Assembly (NCBI GenBank): GCA_044226205.1
Contig: JBGAHL010000005.1
Location: 1-64,000 of the forward strand
Source: M3007 sp044226205
Lineage (GTDB): Bacteria; Bacteroidota; Bacteroidia; Chitinophagales; Saprospiraceae
Direction of reading: 5' to 3'
DNA length: 64,000 bases
A program made the translations under genes and the position numbers. Positions 40,038 through 48,595 of this stretch are shown here, piece by piece. Within the stretch, counting starts at the first letter, position 1, and the number at the start of each line of letters is the position of its first letter. Under the pieces are notes generated by a model. The model searched no databases. It saw only the letters and a list, made by a program, of their open reading frames with translations, and was not told the DNA's origin.

Positions 40038-41375
40038 ATGAAATCGATCATTATACGCCAGGGCCGATTGATAAATCGTGGAAGGAGCCAAACCGCAGAT
40101 ATTTTGATTAGAAACGGGCGAATTGATAAAATTTCGGCGGCGATTGATATGAATGCCGACGAGGAAATCGATGCCGCCGGAAATCTGGTCCTTCCGGGCA
40201 TCATCGACGATCAGGTCCATTTTCGGGAGCCTGGACTTACACACAAGGCCTCTATTTATTCGGAAAGCAGGGCCGCCGTCGCAGGAGGGGTTACGGCTTT
40301 TATGGAAATGCCGAACGTGCAACCGCCGTCCGTAACCCAGGAATTACTGGAAGAAAAATACGAGATAGCGAAGAGGACCTCCCTGGCCAATTATTCCTTT
40401 TACATAGGAACGACCAATGACAACTATGAAGAAGTCATGCGAACCGACCCTGTCAAGGTTTGCGGGATAAAAATCTTCATGGGCAGCAGTACTGGCAACA
40501 TGCTGGTTGATAATCCCAATACGCTCGACAGGCTTTTTGCCAATGCGCCGGTCCTGATTGCCACCCATTGCGAGGATGAAGCCACCGTTCGGGCCAACCT
40601 CGCCCGCTATCAGGGCAAATATGGCAATGAGATGACGGCTTCTTTTCACCCCAAAATCCGCGATGCAAAAGCCTGCTATCTGTCTTCGTCCATGGCCGTT
40701 GCATTGGCCAAACAGCACGGCACGCGCCTGCACATCCTGCATTTGACCACAGAGCGCGAACTGGCATTATTTGACAACAGGATCCCGCTGGAAAAAAAGA
40801 AAATTACGTCCGAAGTGTGTGTGCACCACCTTTGGTTTCACAGCGACGATTACAAACGTTTGGGCAATCAAATCAAATGCAATCCTGCGATTAAAGGCAA
40901 AAAAGAACAGGATGCACTGTTCCCGGCCCTGCTCGACGACCGGCTCGACGTGATTGCTACCGACCACGCTCCGCATACCTGGGAGGAAAAATCACAACCC
41001 TATTTGCAGGCGCCGTCGGGGCTGCCACTCGTGCAACACAGTCTGAATGTCATGCTGGAATTTTATCATCAGGGACGCATCAGCCTCGAAAAAATCGTGG
41101 AAAAGATGTGCCATGCCCCTGCCATCGCTTTTCAGGTCAGTGAACGAGGTTTCCTGGATGAAGGCTATTGGGCTGATTTGAGCATTGTCGATCCCGAAGA
41201 ACGCTGGACGGTGGCGCCCGACAATATTTATTACAAATGCCACTGGTCGCCGTTTGATGGAAAAACGTTCAGGGGCAAGGTGAAAACCACGATCGTCAGC
41301 GGGCATTTGGCCTGGCACAAGGAGCGTTTTGATGAAAGCCGAACGGGCGAAAGGCTGCTATTCGACCGTAAATGA
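40038..41375 (+). CDS. pyrC: Dihydroorotase (type I, Bacteroidota form)
   Basis: A 445-residue amidohydrolase for the third step of pyrimidine synthesis, closing carbamoyl-aspartate to dihydroorotate. Motifs: DDQVHFREPGLTHK (57-70), the carboxylated-lysine site KIFMGSS with Lys144, ATHCEDEATV near 177, LHILHLT near 232, and ATDHAPHTWEEK near 305 with the catalytic Asp. The first metal motif is normally DxHxH; here the first His is Gln59, which as I recall is usual in Bacteroidota members of this family. Other ligands are in place, so it is probably active. It could be a non-catalytic paralogue, but the intact rest argues against that. It is a single-gene unit. Confidence 0.85.
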   Translation: MKSIIIRQGRLINRGRSQTADILIRNGRIDKISAAIDMNADEEIDAAGNLVLPGIIDDQVHFREPGLTHKASIYSESRAAVAGGVTAFMEMPNVQPPSVTQELLEEKYEIAKRTSLANYSFYIGTTNDNYEEVMRTDPVKVCGIKIFMGSSTGNMLVDNPNTLDRLFANAPVLIATHCEDEATVRANLARYQGKYGNEMTASFHPKIRDAKACYLSSSMAVALAKQHGTRLHILHLTTERELALFDNRIPLEKKKITSEVCVHHLWFHSDDYKRLGNQIKCNPAIKGKKEQDALFPALLDDRLDVIATDHAPHTWEEKSQPYLQAPSGLPLVQHSLNVMLEFYHQGRISLEKIVEKMCHAPAIAFQVSERGFLDEGYWADLSIVDPEERWTVAPDNIYYKCHWSPFDGKTFRGKVKTTIVSGHLAWHKERFDESRTGERLLFDRK

Positions 41376-41428
41376 CCTGCACGACAACGACAAATCGTCG
41401 AAAATCCCCGCATTATTCCCTCCATTTC

Positions 41429-41436
41429 TACCTTTG
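41429..41436 (+). promoter_or_regulatory. Putative -7 element of the M20 dipeptidase gene
   Basis: TACCTTTG, 37 bases before ATG 41474; no TTG partner at standard spacing. Confidence 0.4.
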
Positions 41437-41473
41437 CAGCCCGCTTTTGGCGGCAAACAAAATCAAATAGATC

Positions 41474-42865
41474 ATGAAAGAACTGAAGTCTTATTTTGAA
41501 GCCAATAAGGAGCGATTTCTTCAGGAATTGCTCGAACTGTTGAAAATACCTTCGATCAGTGCCGATCCGAAATATGCCGGCGACGTGCGCCGAATGGCGG
41601 AAGCCACCGCAGATCACCTCAAAAAAGTGGGCGCCGACGCGGTGGAAATATTTAATACTGCCGGCCATCCGATCGTTTACGGTGAAAAGATCGTAAACCC
41701 CAAGGCGCCAACGGTGCTCGTATATGGCCACTACGATGTTCAGCCGCCGGACCCGCTCAACCTGTGGGACAGCCCGCCGTTCGAGCCGGTCGTGAAAAAG
41801 ACCAAACTGCACCCCCAGGGCGCTATTTTCGCCCGTGGCGCCTGCGACGACAAAGGACAGTTTTTTATGCACGTCAAGGCCTTCGAAATGATGATGAAGC
41901 AAAATATTCTTCCTTGCAACGTCAAGTTCATGATCGAAGGAGAAGAAGAAGTAGGTTCCAAAAACCTTGAAAAATTTTGCCGCGACAACAAAAAGAAACT
42001 GGCTTGCGACGTCGTCCTGATCTCCGACACCAGCGTGATCGACAACGAAACCCCCAGCCTGACGGTCGGCCTGCGCGGCCTTTGCTACATGGAAGTGGAA
42101 GTGACCGGGCCCAATAAGGACCTGCACTCCGGCGTTTACGGTGGCGCAGTCGCCAATCCGATCAACGTCCTTTGCCAGATGATCGCTTCGCTGCACAACG
42201 CCAAACGCCGTATCACGGTCGAAGGCTTCTACGACGACGTGGAAAAAGTCAGCAACAAGGAACGCAAAGCCATGAACGAAGCGCCCTACGACGAAAAACA
42301 ATACATGAAAAGCCTGGGCGTGGCTGATTTGATGGGTGAAAAAGGCTTCACTACAATTGAAAGAACGGGTATTCGTCCTACCCTCGACGTCAATGGCATC
42401 TGGGGCGGCTACATCGGCGAGGGCGCCAAAACCGTACTCCCTTCGAAAGCCTTTGCCAAAATTTCCATGCGCCTCGTCCCCAACCAGGACCCGAAGAAGA
42501 TCGAGAAACTGTTTGCCAAACACTTTGAAAAACTCGCCCCGAAATCGGTCAAGGTAAAAGTAACCGCTCACCACGGCGGCTACCCGGTTGTTGTACCGAC
42601 CAACTCGGTGGAATACAAAGCAGCCGAAAAAGCCATGGAAACCGCGTTTGGCAAAAAGCCCCTGCCGCAGCGCGGCGGCGGCAGTATTCCGATCGTGGCC
42701 ATGTTCGACCAGGTGCTCGACGCCCGCTCGGTGCTCATGGGCTTTGGCCTCGATTCGGACGACATTCACTCGCCCAACGAGCATTACGGGTTGTTCAATT
42801 ATTACAAAGGCATTGAAACCATCCCGTACTTCTACCAGTACTATGCCGCCATGAAAAAGAAATAA
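41474..42865 (+). CDS. M20-family dipeptidase
   Basis: A 463-residue zinc peptidase of the M20 (carnosinase/CNDP-like) group. Metal and catalytic motifs: VYGHYDVQPPDP with His86 and Asp88, ARGACDDKGQFF near 120 with the bridging Asp, IEGEEEVGSKNL near 155 with the general-base Glu pair, SDTSVID, and the terminal SPNEHYG with the last His. The middle holds the dimerisation lid (GPNKDLHSGVYGGAV). It hydrolyses di- or short peptides in the cytoplasm. It is followed after 35 bases by the FKBP gene and the two may be one transcript ending at the terminator at 43631. Confidence 0.9.
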   Translation: MKELKSYFEANKERFLQELLELLKIPSISADPKYAGDVRRMAEATADHLKKVGADAVEIFNTAGHPIVYGEKIVNPKAPTVLVYGHYDVQPPDPLNLWDSPPFEPVVKKTKLHPQGAIFARGACDDKGQFFMHVKAFEMMMKQNILPCNVKFMIEGEEEVGSKNLEKFCRDNKKKLACDVVLISDTSVIDNETPSLTVGLRGLCYMEVEVTGPNKDLHSGVYGGAVANPINVLCQMIASLHNAKRRITVEGFYDDVEKVSNKERKAMNEAPYDEKQYMKSLGVADLMGEKGFTTIERTGIRPTLDVNGIWGGYIGEGAKTVLPSKAFAKISMRLVPNQDPKKIEKLFAKHFEKLAPKSVKVKVTAHHGGYPVVVPTNSVEYKAAEKAMETAFGKKPLPQRGGGSIPIVAMFDQVLDARSVLMGFGLDSDDIHSPNEHYGLFNYYKGIETIPYFYQYYAAMKKK

Positions 42866-42900
42866 TTCACTGTAAACTACTGCATAAACAACACTAAAAC

Positions 42901-43614
42901 ATGAGAAAAGTACTCTTGTTGCTCTTGCTGGCCTCGGTTGCAATCAGTGCCCAGGCTCAGAAAAAAAACGATAAAAAAGCCGCCGAGGCATCCGCCAAGC
43001 CGATGTTAAAGACCGCTGCCGACAGCGCCAGCTATGCCTACGGCATTGTTTTGGCCAGCAGCGTTCGCCGGCAAATGAGCGCCGAACTCAACACCGAAGC
43101 CCTGCTCGCGGGCCTTCGCGCTTCACTCAACAACGATTCAACCCTCATCAAATCGGAAGACGCCAACCGCATTTTCAGCGACTACAACCGCCAGGCGCAG
43201 GCAAAAGCATCCGAAGCAAGCAAAATAGCAGGTATGAAATTTCTAGAAGAAAACAAAAAACGCCCCGGGGTGATGACCACCGCCAGCGGCCTTCAGTACG
43301 AAATCCTCAAAAAAGGCACGGGCGCCGAATCGCCAAAAGCCACCGACAAGGTGAAAGTGCATTACCACGGCACCAATATCGACGGCTCCGTCTTCGATAG
43401 CAGCGTCGAACGCGGCCAACCCATCACCTTCGGCCTCAATCAGGTGATCAAAGGCTGGACCGAAGGCGTGCAACTGATGCATGTCGGCGACAAGTTTAAG
43501 TTCTTCATTCCCAGCGACCTGGCTTACGGCGACCGTTCGCCCAGCCCGAAAATCAAGCCGAACTCGACCTTGATTTTCGAAGTCGAACTGCTGGAAATCA
43601 ACCCGGCCAACTAA
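42901..43614 (+). CDS. FKBP-type peptidyl-prolyl isomerase, exported (FkpA/Mip-like)
   Basis: A 237-residue protein. A signal peptide (MRKVLLLLLLASVAISAQAQ) is followed by a helical dimerisation region (about 35-115: ASYAYGIVLASSVRRQMSAELNTEALLAGL) and a C-terminal FKBP domain (about 128-236) with VKVHYHGTNIDGSVFDSSVERGQP, VIKGWTEGVQLMHVGDKFKFFIP and LAYGDRSPSPKIKPNSTLIFEVELL. It catalyses proline isomerisation and acts as a chaperone in the periplasm. The build is the same as E. coli FkpA and Legionella Mip. A long terminator stem follows directly. Confidence 0.93.
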   Translation: MRKVLLLLLLASVAISAQAQKKNDKKAAEASAKPMLKTAADSASYAYGIVLASSVRRQMSAELNTEALLAGLRASLNNDSTLIKSEDANRIFSDYNRQAQAKASEASKIAGMKFLEENKKRPGVMTTASGLQYEILKKGTGAESPKATDKVKVHYHGTNIDGSVFDSSVERGQPITFGLNQVIKGWTEGVQLMHVGDKFKFFIPSDLAYGDRSPSPKIKPNSTLIFEVELLEINPAN

Positions 43615-43630
43615 TCCGGGTTGAACCTGA

Positions 43631-43672
43631 AAACAGGAAAGGCGCCGTGTCTCACGGCGCCTTTCCTGTTTT
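43631..43672. terminator. Very stable bidirectional terminator
   Basis: A perfect 19-bp stem (43631-43649 against 43653-43671) with a 3-base loop TCT, ending in a run of five T on the plus strand; on the minus strand it reads into CTGTTTTCAGG. It separates the convergent FKBP and EAD-polyproline genes. Confidence 0.85.
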
Positions 43673-43686
43673 TATCGTCCGGTTTT

Positions 43687-44250
43687 TTACAAATTCTGTA
43701 CATAACCCATTTGCATGGGCATGCCGAAGGCATTCAGCCCCCAAATGGCGCCGGCATGATCGATGCTGTAATAAAACCCGTTGGGGAACATGTAGAACCA
43801 GGCAAAAGCGGGATTCATCGACGGGGTGCGAACGGCTACCACGGTCGAAAAATTGGTCAGCGGATTGACCATGACGATCTGATTACCCGGCGTCACGTAA
43901 TAGGCATTCATGTCCCCATTGAAATAGCAACGCGCGACATATTGAACCGGCGGCGGCGGGGGAGGAGGGGGAGGCTCGGGTTTGCGCAGGTTCCCGGTTT
44001 CTTCGGGGCGGTTGTCGATTGCCCGCGCAATGTCGAATAAGGCGAGTTTGATGGCATTGAACTCTTTTTCCTCGGCAACACCGGCCAATTGCCGGCGCTT
44101 GTATTCCGCCCAGTTGCCTTTCTGCAGATACACCTGATCGAGCAAATCGCGATACAATGTATTATTGCATTGTTCAAGAAGCCATTGAAAGGCTTTTTCG
44201 ACATCGTTTTCACCGATAAATTCGCGAACGCGCTGGGTGTCGGGTTTCAT
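43687..44250 (-). CDS. EAD11-like adaptor protein with polyproline linker and uncharacterised C-terminal domain
   Basis: A 187-residue protein in three parts. Residues 5-80 are helical and resemble effector-associated domain 11: RVREFIGENDVEKAFQWLLEQ, then LYRDLLDQVYLQKGNWAEYKRR, then EKEFNAIKLALFDIARAID. A run of nine Pro (about 93-101) links it to an 85-residue aromatic- and Gly-rich C-terminal domain (YVARCYFNGDMNAYYV, NPLTNFSTVVAV, WFYMFPNGFYYSIDHAG) that I cannot identify. EADs pair effectors and sensors with partner proteins by like-with-like contacts in conflict systems. Two more proteins with similar N-terminal domains lie 4-6 kb downstream. ATG 44250 is chosen; 7 upstream in-frame residues are possible. 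It is divergent from the M50-like protease gene. Confidence 0.65.
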   Translation of the reverse strand: MKPDTQRVREFIGENDVEKAFQWLLEQCNNTLYRDLLDQVYLQKGNWAEYKRRQLAGVAEEKEFNAIKLALFDIARAIDNRPEETGNLRKPEPPPPPPPPPVQYVARCYFNGDMNAYYVTPGNQIVMVNPLTNFSTVVAVRTPSMNPAFAWFYMFPNGFYYSIDHAGAIWGLNAFGMPMQMGYVQNL

Positions 44251-44324
44251 ATCACGGTTTTGTGACGGCAAAAATTTGTATTTCCGTCCGAATATCCTTC
44301 TTTTTACCCCACTATTACTTTCAC

Positions 44325-44984
44325 ATGCAACAAGTTCATTATCGCGCCCTTGTCATGGTGGTCATTTACCTGATCCTTCGGTTTCTGGGCGGCTCTTTCG
44401 GTCAACTGGTTCTGTACCCGGTTACGCTTCTGGTCACTTTTCTGCACGAATTCGGGCACGCACTCGGCGCCTTGCTGACGGGCGGCACCGTGGAAGGCCT
44501 GCAAATCGCACCCGACGGGAGCGGGTACACCACCACACGCGGCGGCAATGCCGCGATCATTCTGATGGGCGGCTACCTGGGCAGCGCCATTTTGGGCAAT
44601 GTGCTGTTTTACATCGGCGTACGCAAAAAATCGATGACCGATCTTGCCCTGAAAACCCTTGCCGGCCTGATGGCATTCAGCGGAATCGTGTGGTTCGAAT
44701 CTTTCACCAGCACCGGCTTGCTGTTCGTGTTTGCCGTGGCGCTCTGGCTGATCGCCAGCCGAACCAACTGGGACCAGGACGTGCTCATGTTTCTGGGGCT
44801 GGCTGCTGTGCTCTACATCATCCAGGATTTCAGGGTGGGCCCGCAAAGCGATCTGGCGAAATACGAACAAGTCGTGGGTGTTTTCCCTGCGCAAATTTGG
44901 ACCTATGTATGGCTCGGACTGGCCGCCGTGTTGTTCTATTTCAACTTGCGGCAAATCTTTGGCCGACGCCTGTTTAAAGCTTGA
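44325..44984 (+). CDS. M50-family membrane metalloprotease
   Basis: A 219-residue multi-spanning membrane protein with the zinc-protease motif HEFGH at residues 41-45 inside a hydrophobic segment (YPVTLLVTFLHEFGHALGALL), a conserved MGGYLGSAILGN at about 86-97 and further membrane helices to the end. Such small M50B-like proteins occur widely; some cleave membrane-bound regulators. The third zinc ligand, usually an Asp in a later NxxPxxxLDG motif, is not evident, so activity is uncertain. The start ATG 44325 opens the first helix. The histidine kinase gene begins 5 bases after its stop, suggesting a shared transcript. Confidence 0.72.
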   Translation: MQQVHYRALVMVVIYLILRFLGGSFGQLVLYPVTLLVTFLHEFGHALGALLTGGTVEGLQIAPDGSGYTTTRGGNAAIILMGGYLGSAILGNVLFYIGVRKKSMTDLALKTLAGLMAFSGIVWFESFTSTGLLFVFAVALWLIASRTNWDQDVLMFLGLAAVLYIIQDFRVGPQSDLAKYEQVVGVFPAQIWTYVWLGLAAVLFYFNLRQIFGRRLFKA

Positions 44985-44989
44985 TCGAT

Positions 44990-45982
44990 ATGTTTAAAAA
45001 TCTTTCCCTTCAAGCCTTGTCGCGCTTCGTCGTGGGCTATATGCTGCTGGCGTTTTTCTGGTGGGCCGTGCATTTGTGGCGCCAAAACGACCTGCTGCTG
45101 GAAAAGCAAACGGAACTGCTGGAATGTCGTTTTACCAAAAACGACGCACGGGGGGTAAACCTGACGGAATTGCATCAAACGACTGAATTTCAGACGATTG
45201 TCCGGAAATGGAATGCCCGTCGGCGTATGATCCTGGGAGAAGGCATATTTTTTACCGCCTGCCTGGTCATGGGCCTGTGGATCGTCAACCGCTCCGCCAA
45301 CCGGGAACTTGCCCTGGCGCGGCAACGCCGCAACTTCCTGTTGAGTATCACGCACGAACTGAAATCTCCGCTTGCAGCCCTGAAACTGACCATGGAAACG
45401 TTCAGCCGGCGCGAGCTGCCCCGCGAACAGGTGGAAAAACTCGCATCCAACGGCTTGCGCGAAACCAGCCGGCTGTCCAGCCTGGTCGAAGACATGCTCC
45501 TGGCCGCCCGCCTCGAATCAAACTGGCAGCCGCTGATTGAGCCCCTGGATCTGGCCGCCCTGGTAAAAGAAGTGGTGGCCAACCTTAAAATTCGTTTTTC
45601 GCATGCCAATATTACTGTGCACATTCCCGACAATTTCGCGCCGGTCTCGGCCGACCGCTCGGGCCTGTTGTCTGTCGTGCAAAACTTGCTGGAAAACGCC
45701 CTGAAATATTCTCCCGAGGGTTCGCCTGTTGAATTTTCAGCAGAACGAAGTTCCTCCAATCGCTTGTTTTTCAAGGTGAAAGACCAGGGCGTTGGGGTTC
45801 CGGACACTGAAAAAGCCGCTATTTTTGAAAAATTCTACCGCCTCGGCAACGAGGAAACCCGCAGCACAAAAGGGACGGGACTGGGGCTCTACATCGTTCA
45901 GCAAGTGGTGAAAGCGCACGGCGGTCATATTCAGGTTCTTGACAATCAACCCTGCGGCACCGTCATGGCCGTAGAGATATGA
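44990..45982 (+). CDS. Sensor histidine kinase (orphan)
   Basis: A 330-residue two-component kinase. Two membrane segments (about 10-30, VVGYMLLAFFWWAVHLW, and 80-97, FFTACLVMGLWIVNR) frame a short periplasmic loop. The dimerisation helix has ITHELKSPLAALK with the phosphorylated His122; the ATPase part shows the N box VVQNLLENALKYS, G1 VKDQGVGVPD, F box IFEKFYR and G2 GTGLGLYIVQQVV. It should autophosphorylate in response to an envelope signal. No response regulator gene is adjacent. It sits between the M50-like protease (5 bases) and prmC (4 bases), so the three are likely one operon. ATG 44990 is preferred to a TTG at 44981. Confidence 0.9.
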   Translation: MFKNLSLQALSRFVVGYMLLAFFWWAVHLWRQNDLLLEKQTELLECRFTKNDARGVNLTELHQTTEFQTIVRKWNARRRMILGEGIFFTACLVMGLWIVNRSANRELALARQRRNFLLSITHELKSPLAALKLTMETFSRRELPREQVEKLASNGLRETSRLSSLVEDMLLAARLESNWQPLIEPLDLAALVKEVVANLKIRFSHANITVHIPDNFAPVSADRSGLLSVVQNLLENALKYSPEGSPVEFSAERSSSNRLFFKVKDQGVGVPDTEKAAIFEKFYRLGNEETRSTKGTGLGLYIVQQVVKAHGGHIQVLDNQPCGTVMAVEI

Positions 45983-45986
45983 GGAC

Positions 45987-46850
45987 ATGAAAGCATTGCA
46001 TAAAAACGGCCCAGCCAACAGCGCATTTACGCAATTGATCGTCGATTTGACCCCGCGTTATGGCGAAGGCGAAGCGCGCAGCATCGCCAGAATCGTCTTT
46101 GAAGACGCTTTTCACACCCGCCAACCAGAGGTTTTTTTCTTTCAAACGCCACAAGAAGAAGCGCTTTTTCAGGCAATTCGCCAGCGCCTGCTAAATGGCG
46201 AGCCCATACAGTACGTGCTGGGTGAGGCCGATTTTTTCGGGTATAAATTCAAGGTTTCACCAGCAGTGCTGATCCCCCGCCAGGAGACGGAAGAATTGGT
46301 CGACTGGGCTGTTCGCCTCGTTGGCGACAAGGCCGCGCGGGTGCTCGATATTGGAACGGGAAGCGGCTGCATTGCCGTGTCCGTTGCCGCGAAATGCAGG
46401 AACGCCGAGCTTTGGGCCGTCGATGTCAGCCCGGCAGCGCTGGACATTGCGCGGGAAAACGCGGCCCGAAATGGGGTCCGGGTCAATTTTCATCAAATCG
46501 ACATTTTGGACGAGCACGCGTGGACGCAACTTCCGGCTTTCGATGTCGTGCTCAGCAATCCGCCCTACATTCCCGAACGGGAGATCGCCGTGATGCCCGA
46601 GCACGTCTGGAAGCACGAGCCGCATCTTGCCTTGTTCGTTTCCAACCAGGACCCGTTGCTTTTTTACCGAAAAATAGCCGGATTTACCTTGAAAAACGGC
46701 GTGCCGGGCGCCCGGCTATTGTTTGAATGCAATGAGTTTAATGCCCGGGAGGTCGTGCAATTATTGCGTGAATACGGCTTCGTTGAGCCGGTTCTTCGGC
46801 AGGATTTGGCCGGCGCAGACCGCATGGTCGCCGCGAGCGTTCCTTCCTGA
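45987..46850 (+). CDS. prmC: Release factor N5-glutamine methyltransferase PrmC
   Basis: A 287-residue SAM-dependent methyltransferase. The N-terminal helical domain precedes FFGYKFKVSPAVLIPRQETEELVDW (near 83-105), the SAM site LDIGTGSGCIAVSVA near 117, DVSPAALDIARENAARNG, and the catalytic NPPY at 191-194. It methylates the Gln of the GGQ loop in release factors RF1 and RF2. Length and motif order are standard. It follows the histidine kinase by 4 bases. purK begins 65 bases after its stop with its own promoter. Confidence 0.93.
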   Translation: MKALHKNGPANSAFTQLIVDLTPRYGEGEARSIARIVFEDAFHTRQPEVFFFQTPQEEALFQAIRQRLLNGEPIQYVLGEADFFGYKFKVSPAVLIPRQETEELVDWAVRLVGDKAARVLDIGTGSGCIAVSVAAKCRNAELWAVDVSPAALDIARENAARNGVRVNFHQIDILDEHAWTQLPAFDVVLSNPPYIPEREIAVMPEHVWKHEPHLALFVSNQDPLLFYRKIAGFTLKNGVPGARLLFECNEFNAREVVQLLREYGFVEPVLRQDLAGADRMVAASVPS

Positions 46851-46902
46851 ATTTCGTACGCGTGAATTTGACGGCCGAATCGTTTTGTCCGGCGGCATGG
46901 CC

Positions 46903-46910
46903 TACCTTTG
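46903..46910 (+). promoter_or_regulatory. Promoter box placed for a leaderless purK mRNA
   Basis: TACCTTTG ends 5 bases before ATG 46916. A TTTTG at 46883-46887 gives a spacer of 15, shorter than usual, so the upstream half is weak. Confidence 0.5.
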
Positions 46911-46915
46911 CGGCC

Positions 46916-48064
46916 ATGTTCGATACCACACAAAAAATCGGGATTCTGGGCGGCGGCCAACTGGGCAAAATGCTGTGCCTTGCCGCGGCCAACTGGGATT
47001 TCAAAACCTGCGTGCTCGATGCCGCCGCCGATTACCCGGCCGGCGCAGTTGCTGCCGAATTTACCGCTGGCAACTTCAATAACTACGATGACGTGCTCGC
47101 TTTCGGGCAAGACAAATCCGTGCTGACGATCGAAATCGAGCATGTCAATACCGATGCTTTGCGCGTACTGGAGCGCCAGGGAAAGGCGGTACATCCGCGA
47201 CCAGATGCCCTCGATTTGATCAAAGACAAAGGGCTTCAAAAGACATTTTTTCAGGAAAACAATATTCCTACCGCGGAATTCGAACTTTTTGACCACGAAT
47301 TGGCGCTGCGCCAGGCAGTCGAATCCGGTCGCTGGCAGTTGCCGCTGGTACAGAAAACCCGTACGGCTGGTTACGACGGCCGGGGCGTTGCTATCCTGCG
47401 CACTACGGACGATCTGGAAAGCAAACTTTTGAAAGGGCCCTGCCTGGCAGAGCGCCTGGTGCCGGTCCAAACGGAGATTGCCGTCATTGCTGCCCGCAGC
47501 ACACAGGGCGAGGTCCGGGTGTTCCCGGCCGTGGAAATGGATTTTCACCCCGAAGCCAATCTGGTGGAATGGCTGATTTGTCCCGCAAGAATTCCCGCAC
47601 TGGTTGCCGCGCAGGCGGAAGCCCTGGCCGAAGACGTCATCAGCGCATTCGATATTTGCGGCTTGCTGGCCGTGGAAATGTTTTTGAACGAAGAAGGCCA
47701 ACTGTTGGTCAACGAAGTTGCCCCAAGACCGCACAACAGCGGTCACCATACGATCGACAGTGCGCCGACCAGTCAATTCGAACAGCATTTGCGCGCCATT
47801 TGCGGGCTGCCGTTGGGCCCTACCGAGCAACTTTTCCCTGCCGTCATGCTCAACCTGCTGGGCGAACCCGATTACAAAGGCCCGGTTCGTTACGATGGGG
47901 TAGAGGACTGCCTGGCAATGGAAGGCGTACATATTCACCTGTATGGCAAGGCGCTCACCTCGCCGTTTCGGAAAATGGGCCACGTCACCGTTACCGGAAA
48001 AACCATCGACGAAGCCTTGGCCAAAGCGCGCCTTGTAAAAGAAAAATTGAAGGTAATTTCTTGA
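46916..48064 (+). CDS. purK: 5-(carboxyamino)imidazole ribonucleotide synthase PurK
   Basis: A 382-residue ATP-grasp enzyme that carboxylates AIR to N5-CAIR with bicarbonate in purine synthesis. It begins MFDTTQKIGILGGGQLGKMLCLAA, has the ATP-grasp core VQKTRTAGYDGRGVAIL near 145, LAERLVPVQTEIAVIAAR and the metal-site VEMFLNEEGQLLVNEVAPRPHNSGH near 260-285. ATG 46916 is chosen because it gives the family N-terminus; 18 further upstream residues would include the promoter box. purE follows after 38 bases, the usual purEK pairing in reversed order. Confidence 0.94.
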   Translation: MFDTTQKIGILGGGQLGKMLCLAAANWDFKTCVLDAAADYPAGAVAAEFTAGNFNNYDDVLAFGQDKSVLTIEIEHVNTDALRVLERQGKAVHPRPDALDLIKDKGLQKTFFQENNIPTAEFELFDHELALRQAVESGRWQLPLVQKTRTAGYDGRGVAILRTTDDLESKLLKGPCLAERLVPVQTEIAVIAARSTQGEVRVFPAVEMDFHPEANLVEWLICPARIPALVAAQAEALAEDVISAFDICGLLAVEMFLNEEGQLLVNEVAPRPHNSGHHTIDSAPTSQFEQHLRAICGLPLGPTEQLFPAVMLNLLGEPDYKGPVRYDGVEDCLAMEGVHIHLYGKALTSPFRKMGHVTVTGKTIDEALAKARLVKEKLKVIS

Positions 48065-48102
48065 TAAACAAGTAATTGACCCAAACAAAACCCGATTTGA
48101 CT

Positions 48103-48585
48103 ATGGTAGCCATCATCATGGGATCCGACTCCGACCTCCCCGTCATGCAAAAAGCGGCAGACATTCTGACCGAGTTGCAGGTGCCTTTTGAAATGACGAT
48201 CGTATCGGCCCACCGCACGCCCGAAAGGATGTTTCATTTTGCCCAAACGGCCTACGACCGTGGTTTGCGCGTTATCATTGCGGGAGCGGGCGGGGCGGCT
48301 CATTTGCCGGGCATGGTGGCGGCGATAACGCCCTTGCCGGTGATTGGCGTGCCGGTGAAATCGTCCAACTCCATCGACGGATGGGACAGTATTTTGTCTA
48401 TTTTGCAAATGCCGGAGGGCGTTCCCGTGGCCACCGTCGCCCTGAACGCGGCGCGCAACGCGGGCATCCTGGCGGCGCAGATGTTGTCGACCAGCGACCC
48501 TGCCTTGTTTCAGCGGGTGGCGGATTATAAAAAAGGGCTGGAAGCAACGGTGTTGGAAAAAGCGACCCGGCTGTTTGGCAAATAA
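48103..48585 (+). CDS. purE: N5-carboxyaminoimidazole ribonucleotide mutase PurE
   Basis: A 160-residue enzyme that converts N5-CAIR to CAIR after PurK. Class I PurE signatures are MGSDSDLPVMQKAADIL (residues 6-22), SAHRTPERM near 40 with the catalytic His, IIAGAGGAAHLPGMVAA and GVPVKSSNSIDGWDSILSILQMPEGVPVATV. ATG 48103 is taken; a TTG at 48076 would add nine polar residues. Gene end faces the convergent EAD-TIR gene with only 10 bases between, and no terminator is visible there. Confidence 0.95.
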   Translation: MVAIIMGSDSDLPVMQKAADILTELQVPFEMTIVSAHRTPERMFHFAQTAYDRGLRVIIAGAGGAAHLPGMVAAITPLPVIGVPVKSSNSIDGWDSILSILQMPEGVPVATVALNAARNAGILAAQMLSTSDPALFQRVADYKKGLEATVLEKATRLFGK

Positions 48586-48595
48586 ACGCGGCCGG

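Noticed and set aside
41231..42943. 570-codon minus-strand frame opposite the M20 dipeptidase
   Set aside because: The plus-strand product has all M20 motifs; the antisense frame has none and overlaps two real genes.
46664..48088. 474-codon minus-strand frame opposite purK
   Set aside because: PurK is unambiguous and the antisense product has no recognisable domain.
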